Shown here piece by piece: positions 7,952-15,597 of a stretch of 64,000 bases of DNA (position 1 is its first letter; each line of letters opens with the position of its first letter). The DNA lies in assembly GCA_016000265.1 (NCBI GenBank), contig JAECRL010000015.1:29533-93532 (forward strand), in the 5' to 3' direction. The notes under the pieces are model-generated. The model was not told where the DNA came from. It searched no databases and worked only from the letters and a program-made list of their open reading frames with translations. Both the position numbers and the translations under genes were made by a program. Source of the stretch: Burkholderiales bacterium. GTDB lineage: Bacteria; Pseudomonadota; Gammaproteobacteria; Burkholderiales; Burkholderiaceae_C.

Positions 7952-8569
7952 ATGGACACCCCCACCACCGTGATCATCCTGGCGTTGCCAGACGCCTGTC
8001 AGCGCACCGTTCACCCGGTGGGCGACGCGGCCTCATGGTCACGCCACAACATGATCACCCAGATGCAGCGGGCGTTTGACAGCCAGCTGCCTGTGGTGCT
8101 GGTCGCCCCCGATCGCATGCTGACCGTCGCCAGGCAATGGGCGCCGAACCACGCGTTCATGGGCGTTTCGATGGATGGCTTTGCCCCCGCAGAAGGACTC
8201 TGCATGGCGCTGCGCGCAGGGGTGCAAACCAGCGCGATGGCACGAGGCTGGATCATGCTCCCCGTGGACATGGCGATGCTGAGGCCTGGCACCCTGCAGG
8301 CGATCAGCGATCAATTACAGGATCACCTGATCGCCTACCCGACGCACAACAACCAGCAAGGTCTGCCCATTGGCTTCGGCCGCGAGTTGTTCTCCGAGCT
8401 CATCCAGTTGCGCTGCAACCGGGACCTGCTGCGCCTGATCAATCGCTACCCCTCGCGCTCCGTGGAGTTGAACGACCCAGGGGTGCTGATGCACCCCTGG
8501 AGCTCGATCTCGGCCGCGGGAGCCGCCGCCCCTCACGTTCGACGGGCCACACACGCCTTGCGCAAATGA
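7952..8569 (+). CDS. MocA-like nucleotidyltransferase-fold protein, degenerate
   Basis: 205 residues from ATG 7952, preceded by GGAG at good spacing. The sequence aligns by eye with the MobA/MocA family of molybdenum-cofactor nucleotidyltransferases: a first strand VIILALP, VVLVAPD, LCMALRAGVQTS, the motif LPVDMAMLRPGTL where the metal-binding Asp of the family sits, and YPTHNNQQGLPIGFGRELFSEL resembling the G-HP loop. The N-terminal nucleotide-binding signature LAAGxSxRMG is missing and replaced by LALPDACQRTVHPV, so catalysis in the usual manner is doubtful. It stands alone, with no molybdenum-enzyme genes nearby. Function not known. Confidence 0.65.
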   Translation: MDTPTTVIILALPDACQRTVHPVGDAASWSRHNMITQMQRAFDSQLPVVLVAPDRMLTVARQWAPNHAFMGVSMDGFAPAEGLCMALRAGVQTSAMARGWIMLPVDMAMLRPGTLQAISDQLQDHLIAYPTHNNQQGLPIGFGRELFSELIQLRCNRDLLRLINRYPSRSVELNDPGVLMHPWSSISAAGAAAPHVRRATHALRK

Positions 8570-8592
8570 AAACAGCCCCGACAAGCGGGGCT
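8569..8592 (-). terminator. Terminator after the first secreted paralogue
   Basis: The stem AGCCCCG / CGGGGCT (8574-8592) is followed on the minus strand by GTTTTC. A second G/C hairpin GGGGC/GCCCC lies at 8612-8625 between it and the stop at 8631. It ends transcription of the minus-strand exported protein gene. Confidence 0.6.
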
Positions 8593-8630
8593 GAGGAGCT
8601 TTGGCATGAAAGGGGCTTTCGCCCCGTTCA

Positions 8631-9335
8631 TCACTTGGCCACGTATGGCTGGGTGGAGACCTTGGTCTTGCGCAGGTTGGTGCTGATGTCCTGGGTCAGG
8701 GTGCCGTAGTCGAAGTCCAGGGCGAACAGGGCGAACTCAGGCAGCTCCAGCACTTGGGTGAAGACACCCTTGGCTTCGTCGGTCAGCTTCAGCTGGTCCA
8801 GCACTTCGTGGCCGGTGACGGTCAGGGGGAACTTGTACTTCAGGGCCAGGGGGGTGGCCACGTTGAAGGTGTAGACCGGGCGCTGGATGGCAGCCACACC
8901 GCCATTCGGGGTCACGTCGGCCAGGACCTTCTTGTTGACGTAGTCGATGGTGAAGTTGGCCAGGGTGAAGCCGACGGTGGCGCCGGTTTCATCGTTGAAA
9001 CGCTTGAAGTACAGGGCCGAACCGACTGCCGAGCCGGAAGCGATGTTCAGCTTGGAGCCGATGACGATCTTCGTGACGGGGAAGCTGAAAGCCGGGGCGG
9101 TCAGGGTGCCGTTGGTTTCACCGGGGACGGGGGTGCCCACGGGGGTGGTGTTGCCCTTGGCTTCCACGGTCAGGTTGACCAGGTCGAAGGCGTTCAGGTT
9201 TTCAGCGGGGAAGGCTTGAACCGAATTCGAATTCGTGGCGGCGAAGGGGATCGTCAGGTCGGCGTGGGCGGCAGAGCCCATGACCAGGGCGGCGGAAGCA
9301 GCGGCGAGGCGGAAAGAAATTGCGACAGTCTTCAT
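8631..9335 (-). CDS. Exported protein of unknown function, paralogue A
   Basis: 234 residues. A signal peptide (MKTVAISFRLAAASAALVMGSAAHA, cleaved after AHA at about residue 25) sends it to the periplasm or outside. AGGAG precedes the ATG. I recognise no named family. It is more than half identical by eye to the neighbour at 9786-10484, with shared blocks SNSVQAFP, AFDLVNLTV, FTLANFTI, KKVLAD, LALKYKFPL, VTGHEVL and DYGTLTQDIS, and both end PYVA plus one polar residue. The conserved middle also resembles the two PEP-CTERM proteins further right, but this protein has no C-terminal anchor. It has its own terminator and a 450-bp upstream region, so it is probably a single-gene unit. Confidence 0.75.
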   Translation of the reverse strand: MKTVAISFRLAAASAALVMGSAAHADLTIPFAATNSNSVQAFPAENLNAFDLVNLTVEAKGNTTPVGTPVPGETNGTLTAPAFSFPVTKIVIGSKLNIASGSAVGSALYFKRFNDETGATVGFTLANFTIDYVNKKVLADVTPNGGVAAIQRPVYTFNVATPLALKYKFPLTVTGHEVLDQLKLTDEAKGVFTQVLELPEFALFALDFDYGTLTQDISTNLRKTKVSTQPYVAK

Positions 9336-9670
9336 GTGAGCTCCTATTTGCGTCGGTGACCATTTCTGGCGGCGATCACGACTTCGCGATCGGTGAGGTC
9401 ATGATGTCGAGAATCACTTTTCAACGCCCCCCGCGAACATGGGGAACCCCTCCGGGAAAGTACGCAAAAAATCACGTGGACTAGAGTTAACCCACCCCGT
9501 TCAATGAGCATCGAATTCAGGGATTCCACCAACCCACCGGGGTAACCCTTGAATATCTTCACCCCCGCTCACGCGTCATTTCGCCTGGGGTGCAAGGGAA
9601 CATTTCGTGGATGGGTCGCAAATTGGTTTGCGTGATGCAAAAATTGCCGCCACCCACACAGAATTCATAT

Positions 9671-9684
9671 TCTGACGCGTCAGA
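9671..9684. promoter_or_regulatory. Palindromic operator candidate
   Basis: TCTGACGCGTCAGA is a perfect 14-bp palindrome, flanked on the right by ATTATCAGATT, which partly repeats the half site. It lies in the long upstream region of the minus-strand secreted protein gene (start 9335) and beyond the neighbour's terminator, so it may bind a dimeric regulator. Confidence 0.35.
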
Positions 9685-9713
9685 TTATCAGATTTCCCGC
9701 TGCGGTTGACCAT

Positions 9714-9740
9714 GAAAAAAGCGACCCGAAGGTCGCTCTT
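9714..9740 (-). terminator. Terminator after the second secreted paralogue
   Basis: AGCGACC / GGTCGCT with a 4-base loop (9720-9737), followed on the minus strand by TTTTTTC. A classic intrinsic terminator 46 bp past the stop codon. Confidence 0.85.
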
Positions 9741-9785
9741 TCAGCCCCGGCCAGGGGCCGTGGGCATCGCTCGGTGGGCCAGCGC

Positions 9786-10484
9786 TCAGTTGGCGACGTA
9801 AGGGCGCGTGGTGATGGGACGCGAGCGCAGCTTCAGGCTGATGTCCTGGGTCAACGTGCCGTAGTCGAATTCCAGAGCGAACTCGGTGAACTCGGGCAGT
9901 TGCAGGACCGTGCGGAAGACATCCTTGGCCTGCGAGGTGAGCTTGAGGTTGCCCAGCACCTCGTGACCGGTGACCGACAGGGGGAACTTGTACTTCAGGG
10001 CCAACGGGGTGTTGACGGTGAAGTCGTAAATCGGCATTTGGGGCTTGGTCACACCGCCCACGGGCGTGGTGTCGGCCAGCACCTTCTTTTGATCGTAGTT
10101 GATCGTGAAATTGGCCAGGGTGAAGCCGAGGGTCTGACCGGTCTCGTCGTTGAAGCGCTCAAAGAACAGAGCCGAACCAACGGCGGTGCCCGAGACGATG
10201 TTCAGGCGGGGACCGATGACGATTTTGGTGATGGGGAAACCGAAAGCGGCCGGGGTGATCGTGCCGTTGCTTTCGCCAGGCGTGCCGGGCGCTGCGACGT
10301 AGGTGGTGCCACGGGCCGACACCGTCAAATTGACCAGATCGAAGGCCTGGCGATTTTCAAACGGGAAGGCTTGAACCGAATTGGAAACGGTGAATTGCGT
10401 CGGGATCGTCAGGTTGGCGAGGGCGGCCTGCGCAGAAAAGCCGATGGCAGCAGCGGCGGACAGGCGGATGGCGGTGCGGAACAT
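9786..10484 (-). CDS. Exported protein of unknown function, paralogue B
   Basis: 232 residues from ATG 10484, which has TGGAGA at proper spacing (the frame is open upstream but lacks a ribosome site). The signal peptide MFRTAIRLSAAAAIGFSAQAALA is cleaved near residue 23. It is a close paralogue of the neighbour at 8631-9335, probably a tandem duplication that has diverged: the signal peptides differ, while the core (AFDLVNLTV, GFTLANFTINY, KKVLAD, TPLALKYKFPLSVTGHEVL) is kept. It is predicted to be soluble in the periplasm or outside the cell. There is a strong terminator on each side, so the two copies are transcribed separately. Function unknown. Confidence 0.75.
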   Translation of the reverse strand: MFRTAIRLSAAAAIGFSAQAALANLTIPTQFTVSNSVQAFPFENRQAFDLVNLTVSARGTTYVAAPGTPGESNGTITPAAFGFPITKIVIGPRLNIVSGTAVGSALFFERFNDETGQTLGFTLANFTINYDQKKVLADTTPVGGVTKPQMPIYDFTVNTPLALKYKFPLSVTGHEVLGNLKLTSQAKDVFRTVLQLPEFTEFALEFDYGTLTQDISLKLRSRPITTRPYVAN

Positions 10485-10590
10485 GGTGTCTCCAGTCGGG
10501 TGAAGTGACTTGTCAAAACAGCAAGTCGATGGCATTGATCATCCAACGCCCATGTCGCGCTTGACACCCCCTGATCAGGTGATGGCCCAC

Positions 10591-10618
10591 AAAAAAACCG
10601 TGCCAATGGCACGGTTTT
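10591..10618 (-). terminator. Terminator after the OmpW-like gene
   Basis: The stem CCGTGCC / GGCACGG with a 3-base loop, extended by A/T pairs, has seven T on the minus-strand exit side. It works in either direction in principle, and sits 42 bp past the OmpW-like stop. Confidence 0.85.
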
Positions 10619-10659
10619 GAGGGTTATCACGCCCCCCGGTCGGGGTGGGCGATTTGGCG

Positions 10660-11862
10660 TCAGAAGCTGCGACCGACGCTCACCGTCACGATGGTGTTGG
10701 TGATTTTCATTTTCTGTTCGCGGACGAACGTGCCTTGATTCGGCAGGCCCTTCACGCGTGCGGCCAACTCCATGATTCGGGTGGTGAAACCACCAGAACC
10801 CCAAGCCGATTCACCGAGATTCAGCAAGTTTGTGAAATCTCGCTGAGACTCATCGTTGGTTGCACTGATGTCTTTCAAAACCGCCGAATCGCTGTTGATG
10901 TTGGTGTTGGAGGTCACCAGGCGCGAGGTGGTCCTCAAACCAATTCGACCAACGGAAACGTTGACGTGCCATTCATCATCGAGATGGGTTTGCAAGCCGA
11001 CAAATGGACCCACACCGAAGGTATTGCGCGTGGTGACTGTCGTTTTACCGCCCTGGTATTCATCGAAAAACGAAGTGGACTTACCGCCAAAGAACACGGC
11101 ATACATGGCGCCGACACCCACATAGGGCCTCACCAAATTCTCTTTGGCCCCAAAGTTATAGCTGCCAATGACCAAAGGCGGCAAAAGTTTTGTCGTGGCC
11201 AGGTGCCGCCCATTCAAACCATTGGGGGTCACACCATCCGCACGCAGGCCACCACCGTAGATCTTGATGGACATGGGGGCCGCCAGCAAGAAGCCTTCAA
11301 GCAACCACTTGCGGTCTTCGTCAATCCAATAACCGACGGACAGCGTGGGCGTACCAATTTGACGTTGGGCACGCGCGGTGATGCCAGGGGGAATGCCGAG
11401 GCCCTTCAAACCCGTTGCACCAAAGAACGAATCCGAATCGGGCTCAGCGTCCAAATTGGGGTCGGAATAACTGGTCGAGCCGAACAGCGGCCCGGCGCCG
11501 GCCAGCTCGTACGCGCTGAAATCGCCGCTGTTGACGTAGCGATCACAATCAGCCGCGGAGTAAGTGGTCGGACCGCCAACTGCAGTACAGTCGTTGATCA
11601 TGGCGTCAGCCAGTTTGAAGGCGCCTTTGAGCTGGGCGCGCGTCACGACATCCCCCGTGATGTCCCGAGCCTCTTCCGACTTGGTCTTGGTGAACGCCGA
11701 GGTGTACCCAATGCGCATGAACAAGCGGCTGCGCACGTTGCTGTCCCAGCCGGTGGGGAAAATGCTGTTGGCCTGAGCGTGGGCGTTGAGGGTCGGGAGG
11801 GCCGTGCAAGCTGCGATCAGCAGTGCGGCTGCGGCCTTGAGGCCGTCTGGGCGAAAGCGCAT
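10660..11862 (-). CDS. OmpW-family outer membrane protein
   Basis: 400 residues, about twice the length of E. coli OmpW. AAGGAGA precedes the ATG. A signal peptide ends near residue 30 (LNAHAQA). OmpW-like blocks are SVGYWIDEDRKWLLEGFLL, then LPPLVIGSYNF, RPYVGVGAMYAVFF and FGVGPFVGLQTHLDDEWHVNVSVG. The protein ends VTVSVGRSF with the terminal Phe typical of BAM-inserted barrels. The extra length is mostly a long insert near residues 60-150 with a probable Cys pair (DCTAVGG, DCDRYV) and a second insert near residues 310-350, likely exposed loops. OmpW proteins form narrow hydrophobic channels. It sits between the secreted pair and the PEP-CTERM pair, all on one strand, but has its own terminator. 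Confidence 0.8.
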   Translation of the reverse strand: MRFRPDGLKAAAALLIAACTALPTLNAHAQANSIFPTGWDSNVRSRLFMRIGYTSAFTKTKSEEARDITGDVVTRAQLKGAFKLADAMINDCTAVGGPTTYSAADCDRYVNSGDFSAYELAGAGPLFGSTSYSDPNLDAEPDSDSFFGATGLKGLGIPPGITARAQRQIGTPTLSVGYWIDEDRKWLLEGFLLAAPMSIKIYGGGLRADGVTPNGLNGRHLATTKLLPPLVIGSYNFGAKENLVRPYVGVGAMYAVFFGGKSTSFFDEYQGGKTTVTTRNTFGVGPFVGLQTHLDDEWHVNVSVGRIGLRTTSRLVTSNTNINSDSAVLKDISATNDESQRDFTNLLNLGESAWGSGGFTTRIMELAARVKGLPNQGTFVREQKMKITNTIVTVSVGRSF

Positions 11863-11928
11863 TCTGTCTCCTTGATGCGATCGGTTCGTGCGAGCGGGTC
11901 TGACGTGTCGGGGAAGGGCCGACCATGG

Positions 11929-11959
11929 AAAAAGCCGCTCACGGTGACGCGAGCGGCTT
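11929..11959 (-). terminator. Terminator after the first PEP-CTERM gene
   Basis: AAGCCGCTC / GAGCGGCTT with an intervening loop (11932-11959), and TTTTTCC on the minus-strand exit side, 42 bp past the stop. Confidence 0.8.
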
Positions 11960-12000
11960 GTGTGTCGTCAACGGCCCCTGACACCAGGGGCCGTCAGCCA

Positions 12001-12861
12001 TCACTTGGCGCGACGACGGGCGGCGAAGCCCAGGCCAGCCAGGCCCACGACCATCAGGGCGTAGGTCGAAGGCTCAGGCACCGGCGTGGCGGTGACGGTG
12101 ATGGTGGAGTTGATCCAGCCAAAACCAGCGGCTTGACCCGTGACCGGATCCTTGTTGGTCGTAGACAGCTTGTTGTCCACGGCCTTCAGGGCGGCGCGGC
12201 CGGTGGTGTTCAGGTTCAGGGCCTGAGCGAACTTGTTCAGACCGTCGGTCTGGTCCACGAAGAACAGGCCGCGCAGGGCGTTGTCGACGTTGAACACGGT
12301 TTCCACGGCGGGATTGGGCACCGAGAAGGTGGTCGGGCCTTGCAGGGTCTCGAAGGACCACAGCGAGTAACCTTGGACCGAGGTGAAACCGTTGCCGCCC
12401 GACAGGTCGGCCTTGATGATCTTGGAGTTCAGGTCAACGGTCAGGTTTTCGATGACCAGGAAGCCAGCGCCGAGGGTGGCGCCGTTCTTGATGGTGATCT
12501 GCTTGGCGCCGCCGGAGGTGACCACTTGGGTCACGCTCAGGGTGGTGCCGTCGAAGTTGCCGGTCAGCGAGGCCACCGGGGCGTTCACGTAGGCTGCGCC
12601 GCCCTTGAGGTACTTGCCGTCAGGGCCCTTGGGAGCCGTCAGGTCGGCCGGGGCAACCGTTTCGAACTGGACAGCGGCGGTGTTCAGGGCGGAAATCAGG
12701 GTGTCCGAGAACGTCAGGCGGCCGGTGCCGCTCATGTCGTGCAGGGTCCAGCCGCTGTCGGTCACGGTGTTGGTCGTGGTCAGCGTGGCGGTCACGGCGT
12801 GCGAAGCGCCCATGGACACGAGGGCGGCGGCGGCGACCAGGCTCTTGAATGCGAATTTCAT
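12001..12861 (-). CDS. PEP-CTERM sorting-domain exported protein, paralogue C
   Basis: 286 residues from ATG 12861 (GGAGAGA upstream). The signal peptide ends in GASHA near residue 22. The C-terminus is a textbook PEP-CTERM signal: PVPEPSTYALM, a hydrophobic helix VVGLAGLGF and the basic end AARRRAK, which an exosortase would cut. No exosortase gene is in the window. The ectodomain is Thr/Ser/Asn rich and matches the paralogue at 13091-13903 over VTDSGWT, SLTGNFDGTTLSV, VVTSGGA, a GFxxIxxLxVDL block, and the LNKFAQALNLN-type segment before the tail. PEP-CTERM proteins are usually surface or extracellular-matrix proteins. The exact function is unknown. Confidence 0.85.
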   Translation of the reverse strand: MKFAFKSLVAAAALVSMGASHAVTATLTTTNTVTDSGWTLHDMSGTGRLTFSDTLISALNTAAVQFETVAPADLTAPKGPDGKYLKGGAAYVNAPVASLTGNFDGTTLSVTQVVTSGGAKQITIKNGATLGAGFLVIENLTVDLNSKIIKADLSGGNGFTSVQGYSLWSFETLQGPTTFSVPNPAVETVFNVDNALRGLFFVDQTDGLNKFAQALNLNTTGRAALKAVDNKLSTTNKDPVTGQAAGFGWINSTITVTATPVPEPSTYALMVVGLAGLGFAARRRAK

Positions 12862-12963
12862 TGATCTCTCCACAATGTGCGGTCGATTTGGTTACGGACT
12901 CGGCAGACCCAGATGCTGTTTTGACCTGCGCTCGCCGAGTTCGTCGGCTTGTGTACTACTGTA

Positions 12964-13002
12964 GGGCGGCTGGCTTCCCGATGCATCGGGGAACTCCCGC
13001 CC
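12964..13002. repeat. Nested inverted repeat upstream of a PEP-CTERM gene
   Basis: A perfect 18-bp palindrome TTCCCGATGCATCGGGAA (12974-12991) is itself enclosed by GGGCGG / CCGCCC arms (12964-12969 and 12997-13002). The whole could form a long stem in RNA or a cruciform in DNA. It lies between the two PEP-CTERM genes and is not followed by a T-run, so it is not an obvious terminator. Confidence 0.5.
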
Positions 13003-13090
13003 GTTATGTGTGTTTCATCACAAAGGGGGGTGGACTGGCTCCACGAAACCCCGCATTTGAGTGCCGGGTTCCCCCTTCGGGATCAAAACA

Positions 13091-13903
13091 TCACTTGGCA
13101 GCGCGGCGACGACGAGCCATCAGGCCGATGCCGACCAGGCCCACGCCCATCAGGGCATAGGTGGAGGGCTCGGGCACGGCGGCCGTGGTGGCGGTCACGC
13201 TGATGGACGAACGGATGACGCCGTAGCCGTTGGGGTCGTCGTTGACGCCAGCCAGCGAACCTGCGCCCAGTTCGTTCAGGCCAGTGGCTTGAACGAAGAT
13301 GTTGAAGGCTTCGTCATAGATCTTCAGGCCGCTGAGGGTGTTGATCGAGGTGGTCACGCCTTCTTTGGCAGCGAAGGAGGTGGCGCCTTCGATGGTGGTG
13401 ATCTTCCACAGCTTCAGGTCGTTGATCGCGCCAACGTTGTTGCCACCGATGATGTTGGCGTAGACGTCCATGTTGACCAGGTCAACGCGCAGGTCGGTGA
13501 TGGTGATGAAACCACCATCGCTGACGTCGCTGGCAACCAGGGTCTGGGTGGCGCCGCCGGCCGTCTTGACGCCTTCGATCGACACGGTGGTGCCGTCGAA
13601 AGAGCCGCTCAGGCTGGTCACGCCGGCCTTGGCAACGATGGACTTGTAGCCAATGTTGGGGTCCGGGTCCTTGTCGATGGTCAGCTCAACGTTGCCGGCG
13701 GGGTCCACCGATGCGTTGGCCAGGCTCAGGGCGCCGCGCAGGCCTTCCGAGAACTCCAGCGAGCCGAAGCCGACCAGGTTGGACACGGTCCAGCCTTGAT
13801 CGGTGACCGAGCCGCCCTGGTCCAAGGTCAGCGAAGCAGCGTTGGAAGCGCCAGCGGCCATGAAGGCAGCGGCAACAACCAGGGACTTCAAGTTGAATTT
13901 CAT
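13091..13903 (-). CDS. PEP-CTERM sorting-domain exported protein, paralogue D
   Basis: 270 residues from ATG 13903, with GGAGA upstream. The signal peptide ends around residue 22 (GASNA). The C-terminus carries VPEPSTYALMGVGLVGIGLM and then RRRRAAK, a standard exosortase signal. The N-terminus MKFNLKSLVVAAAFMAAGAS is nearly a copy of paralogue C (MKFAFKSLVAAAALVSMGAS), and the middle shares GSFDGTTVSIEGVKTAGGA and the VDL strand. The protein is acidic (DKDPDPN, NDDPNG), which may mean calcium binding, though no repeat motif is present. It is separated from paralogue C by 229 bp without a clear terminator, so co-transcription is possible. Function unknown. Confidence 0.85.
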   Translation of the reverse strand: MKFNLKSLVVAAAFMAAGASNAASLTLDQGGSVTDQGWTVSNLVGFGSLEFSEGLRGALSLANASVDPAGNVELTIDKDPDPNIGYKSIVAKAGVTSLSGSFDGTTVSIEGVKTAGGATQTLVASDVSDGGFITITDLRVDLVNMDVYANIIGGNNVGAINDLKLWKITTIEGATSFAAKEGVTTSINTLSGLKIYDEAFNIFVQATGLNELGAGSLAGVNDDPNGYGVIRSSISVTATTAAVPEPSTYALMGVGLVGIGLMARRRRAAK

Positions 13904-14172
13904 TGTGATCTCCACTCTCATGCGGACTTTTCGGTTGAAAGAACTTCATGTCGCTCCGGGGCGTCCGCACCCTCCCCTGAGCGCCGGCAGATTGCTTGAA
14001 TCTGCGTCTTTCTGATGTTGATGGCAGCCACAGAGGGGAACAAGATGAATATCCCGAGATTTGCAACAATCCGTCAACCTGGTGGGGGGTGCACCCGACT
14101 CGCCCCCCTAGCCGGGGGTAGTGAAAACACCCGAAGTGTCACGCAAGCCGTTGATCGGCTCACGCGCACATT

Positions 14173-15435
14173 TCACGACAAGGCGGCGACCGTCACGCGC
14201 GCGAACTTGCGCTTGCCAACTTGAATGACGAACCGCCCCGAGGTCAGCCGCAAAGCCTTGTCGGCCACCACGTCGCCATCGATGCGCACCCCCCCCTGCT
14301 CGACCAGTCGCATGGCCTCGCTGGACGAGGGCACCAGCCCGGCTTGCTTGAGGAGGGCGCCGATGCCCAGGCCTTCGGCCGGCGCGCTCAACGTCACCTC
14401 CGGGATGTCGTCCGGCACGCCGCCGCGGGCGCGGTTGTTGAAGTCGTCCAGCGCCGCCTCGGCCGCCGCGGCGCCGTGAAAACGGGTGACGATTTCCTGC
14501 CCCAGCATGACCTTGGCGTCGCGCGGGTTGCGCCCGGACTGGCACTCGGCCTGCAGGCGCGCCAACTCGTCCAACGGGCGGAAGCTCAACAAGGTGAAGT
14601 ACGTCCACATCAGGTCGTCGCTGATGCTCATGAGCTTGCCGAACATCTCGTTGGGCGCCTCGCTGATGCCGATGTAGTTTTGCTTGGACTTCGACATCTT
14701 CTCGACGCCGTCCAGGCCCACCAGCAGGGGCATGGTCAGGATGCACTGCGCCTCCTGGCCATATTCGGCCTGCAGGTGGCGCCCCATCAGCAAATTGAAT
14801 TTCTGGTCGGTGCCGCCGAGTTCCAGGTCGGATTTCAAGGCGACCGAGTCGTAGCCCTGCATGAGCGGGTAGAGAAACTCATGCACGCTGATGGAGGTGC
14901 CGGCGTGGAAACGCTCGTGGAAGTCATTGCGCTCCATCATGCGGGCCACGGTGTAGCGGCTGGCGAGCTGGATCATGCCGCGCGCCCCCAGGGCGTCGCA
15001 CCACTCGCTGTTGTAGCGAATTTCGGTCCTGGCGGGGTCGAGGACCAGGCTGGCCTGCTTGTAATAGGTCTCGGCATTGGCCTTGACCTGCTCGGGCGTC
15101 AGCGGCGGGCGGGTGGTGTTTCGCCCGGACGGGTCGCCAATGAGGGAGGTGAAGTCACCGATCAAGAAAATGACCTGGTGGCCGATATCCTGAAGCTGGC
15201 GCAGCTTGTTGAGCACCACGGTGTGGCCCAGGTGGATGTCGGGCGCGGTTGGATCCAGGCCCAGCTTGATGCGCAGGGGCACCCCGGTGGCTTCGGATCG
15301 GGCCAGCTTGCGCACCCACTCGGCCTCCGGCAGGAGTTCCTCGACGCCGCGCAGGGTGATGGCCAGGGCCTCCTTCACGCGATCGGTGACGGGGTGGACT
15401 GACTGGGCTTCAGGCGCTTTTTCTTGATGAGACAT
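14173..15435 (-). CDS. tyrS: Tyrosyl-tRNA synthetase
   Basis: 420 residues from ATG 15435. The reading frame is open far upstream, but that part is antisense to the peptidase gene. Class I signature HLGH (residues 68-71) and KMSKS near residue 245 are intact. Tyrosine-binding segments such as [26 protein letters not shown] are seen, and an S4 RNA-binding domain forms the C-terminus ([30 protein letters not shown]). The version with HLGH rather than HIGH and the short C-terminal domain is the TyrZ/TyrRS-2 type common in betaproteobacteria. It charges tRNA-Tyr in the cytoplasm. It is divergent from the M23 peptidase gene. Confidence 0.97.
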   Translation of the reverse strand: MSHQEKAPEAQSVHPVTDRVKEALAITLRGVEELLPEAEWVRKLARSEATGVPLRIKLGLDPTAPDIHLGHTVVLNKLRQLQDIGHQVIFLIGDFTSLIGDPSGRNTTRPPLTPEQVKANAETYYKQASLVLDPARTEIRYNSEWCDALGARGMIQLASRYTVARMMERNDFHERFHAGTSISVHEFLYPLMQGYDSVALKSDLELGGTDQKFNLLMGRHLQAEYGQEAQCILTMPLLVGLDGVEKMSKSKQNYIGISEAPNEMFGKLMSISDDLMWTYFTLLSFRPLDELARLQAECQSGRNPRDAKVMLGQEIVTRFHGAAAAEAALDDFNNRARGGVPDDIPEVTLSAPAEGLGIGALLKQAGLVPSSSEAMRLVEQGGVRIDGDVVADKALRLTSGRFVIQVGKRKFARVTVAALS

Positions 15436-15597
15436 GGTGGGCCAACAGGTGAAAATCAGCATATGGGAGGCCGATTCGGCCCCGCTATACTCCGCAGATT
15501 GCGCGCGCCCCAGGCACATGCCTTGCGTGGCGCAGGGAACGATTTTAAGGGTTGGCTCTGCGGGCTCGCCCTTCTCCAGCAGACAGGAACCCACGTT

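Larger units (their letters stand above)
9336..9785. other. 450-bp gap between the secreted paralogues
   Basis: No convincing gene. From right to left it holds an inverted repeat near 9742-9764, the terminator of the right-hand paralogue (9714-9740), a 14-bp perfect palindrome at 9671-9684, A/T-rich sequence, and the leader of the left-hand paralogue with AGGAG before its start. A 72-codon minus-strand frame (9344-9562) has no family features and is judged spurious. Confidence 0.5.

Noticed and set aside
9344..9562. 72-codon minus-strand frame in the long gap
   Set aside because: No domain, poor start context, and it would cover the promoter region of the secreted-protein gene.
9620..9640. 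Sigma-54-like GG-N10-GC pattern (TGGTTTGCGTGATGCA)
   Set aside because: It points along the plus strand, where no gene follows, and matches the consensus only in part.
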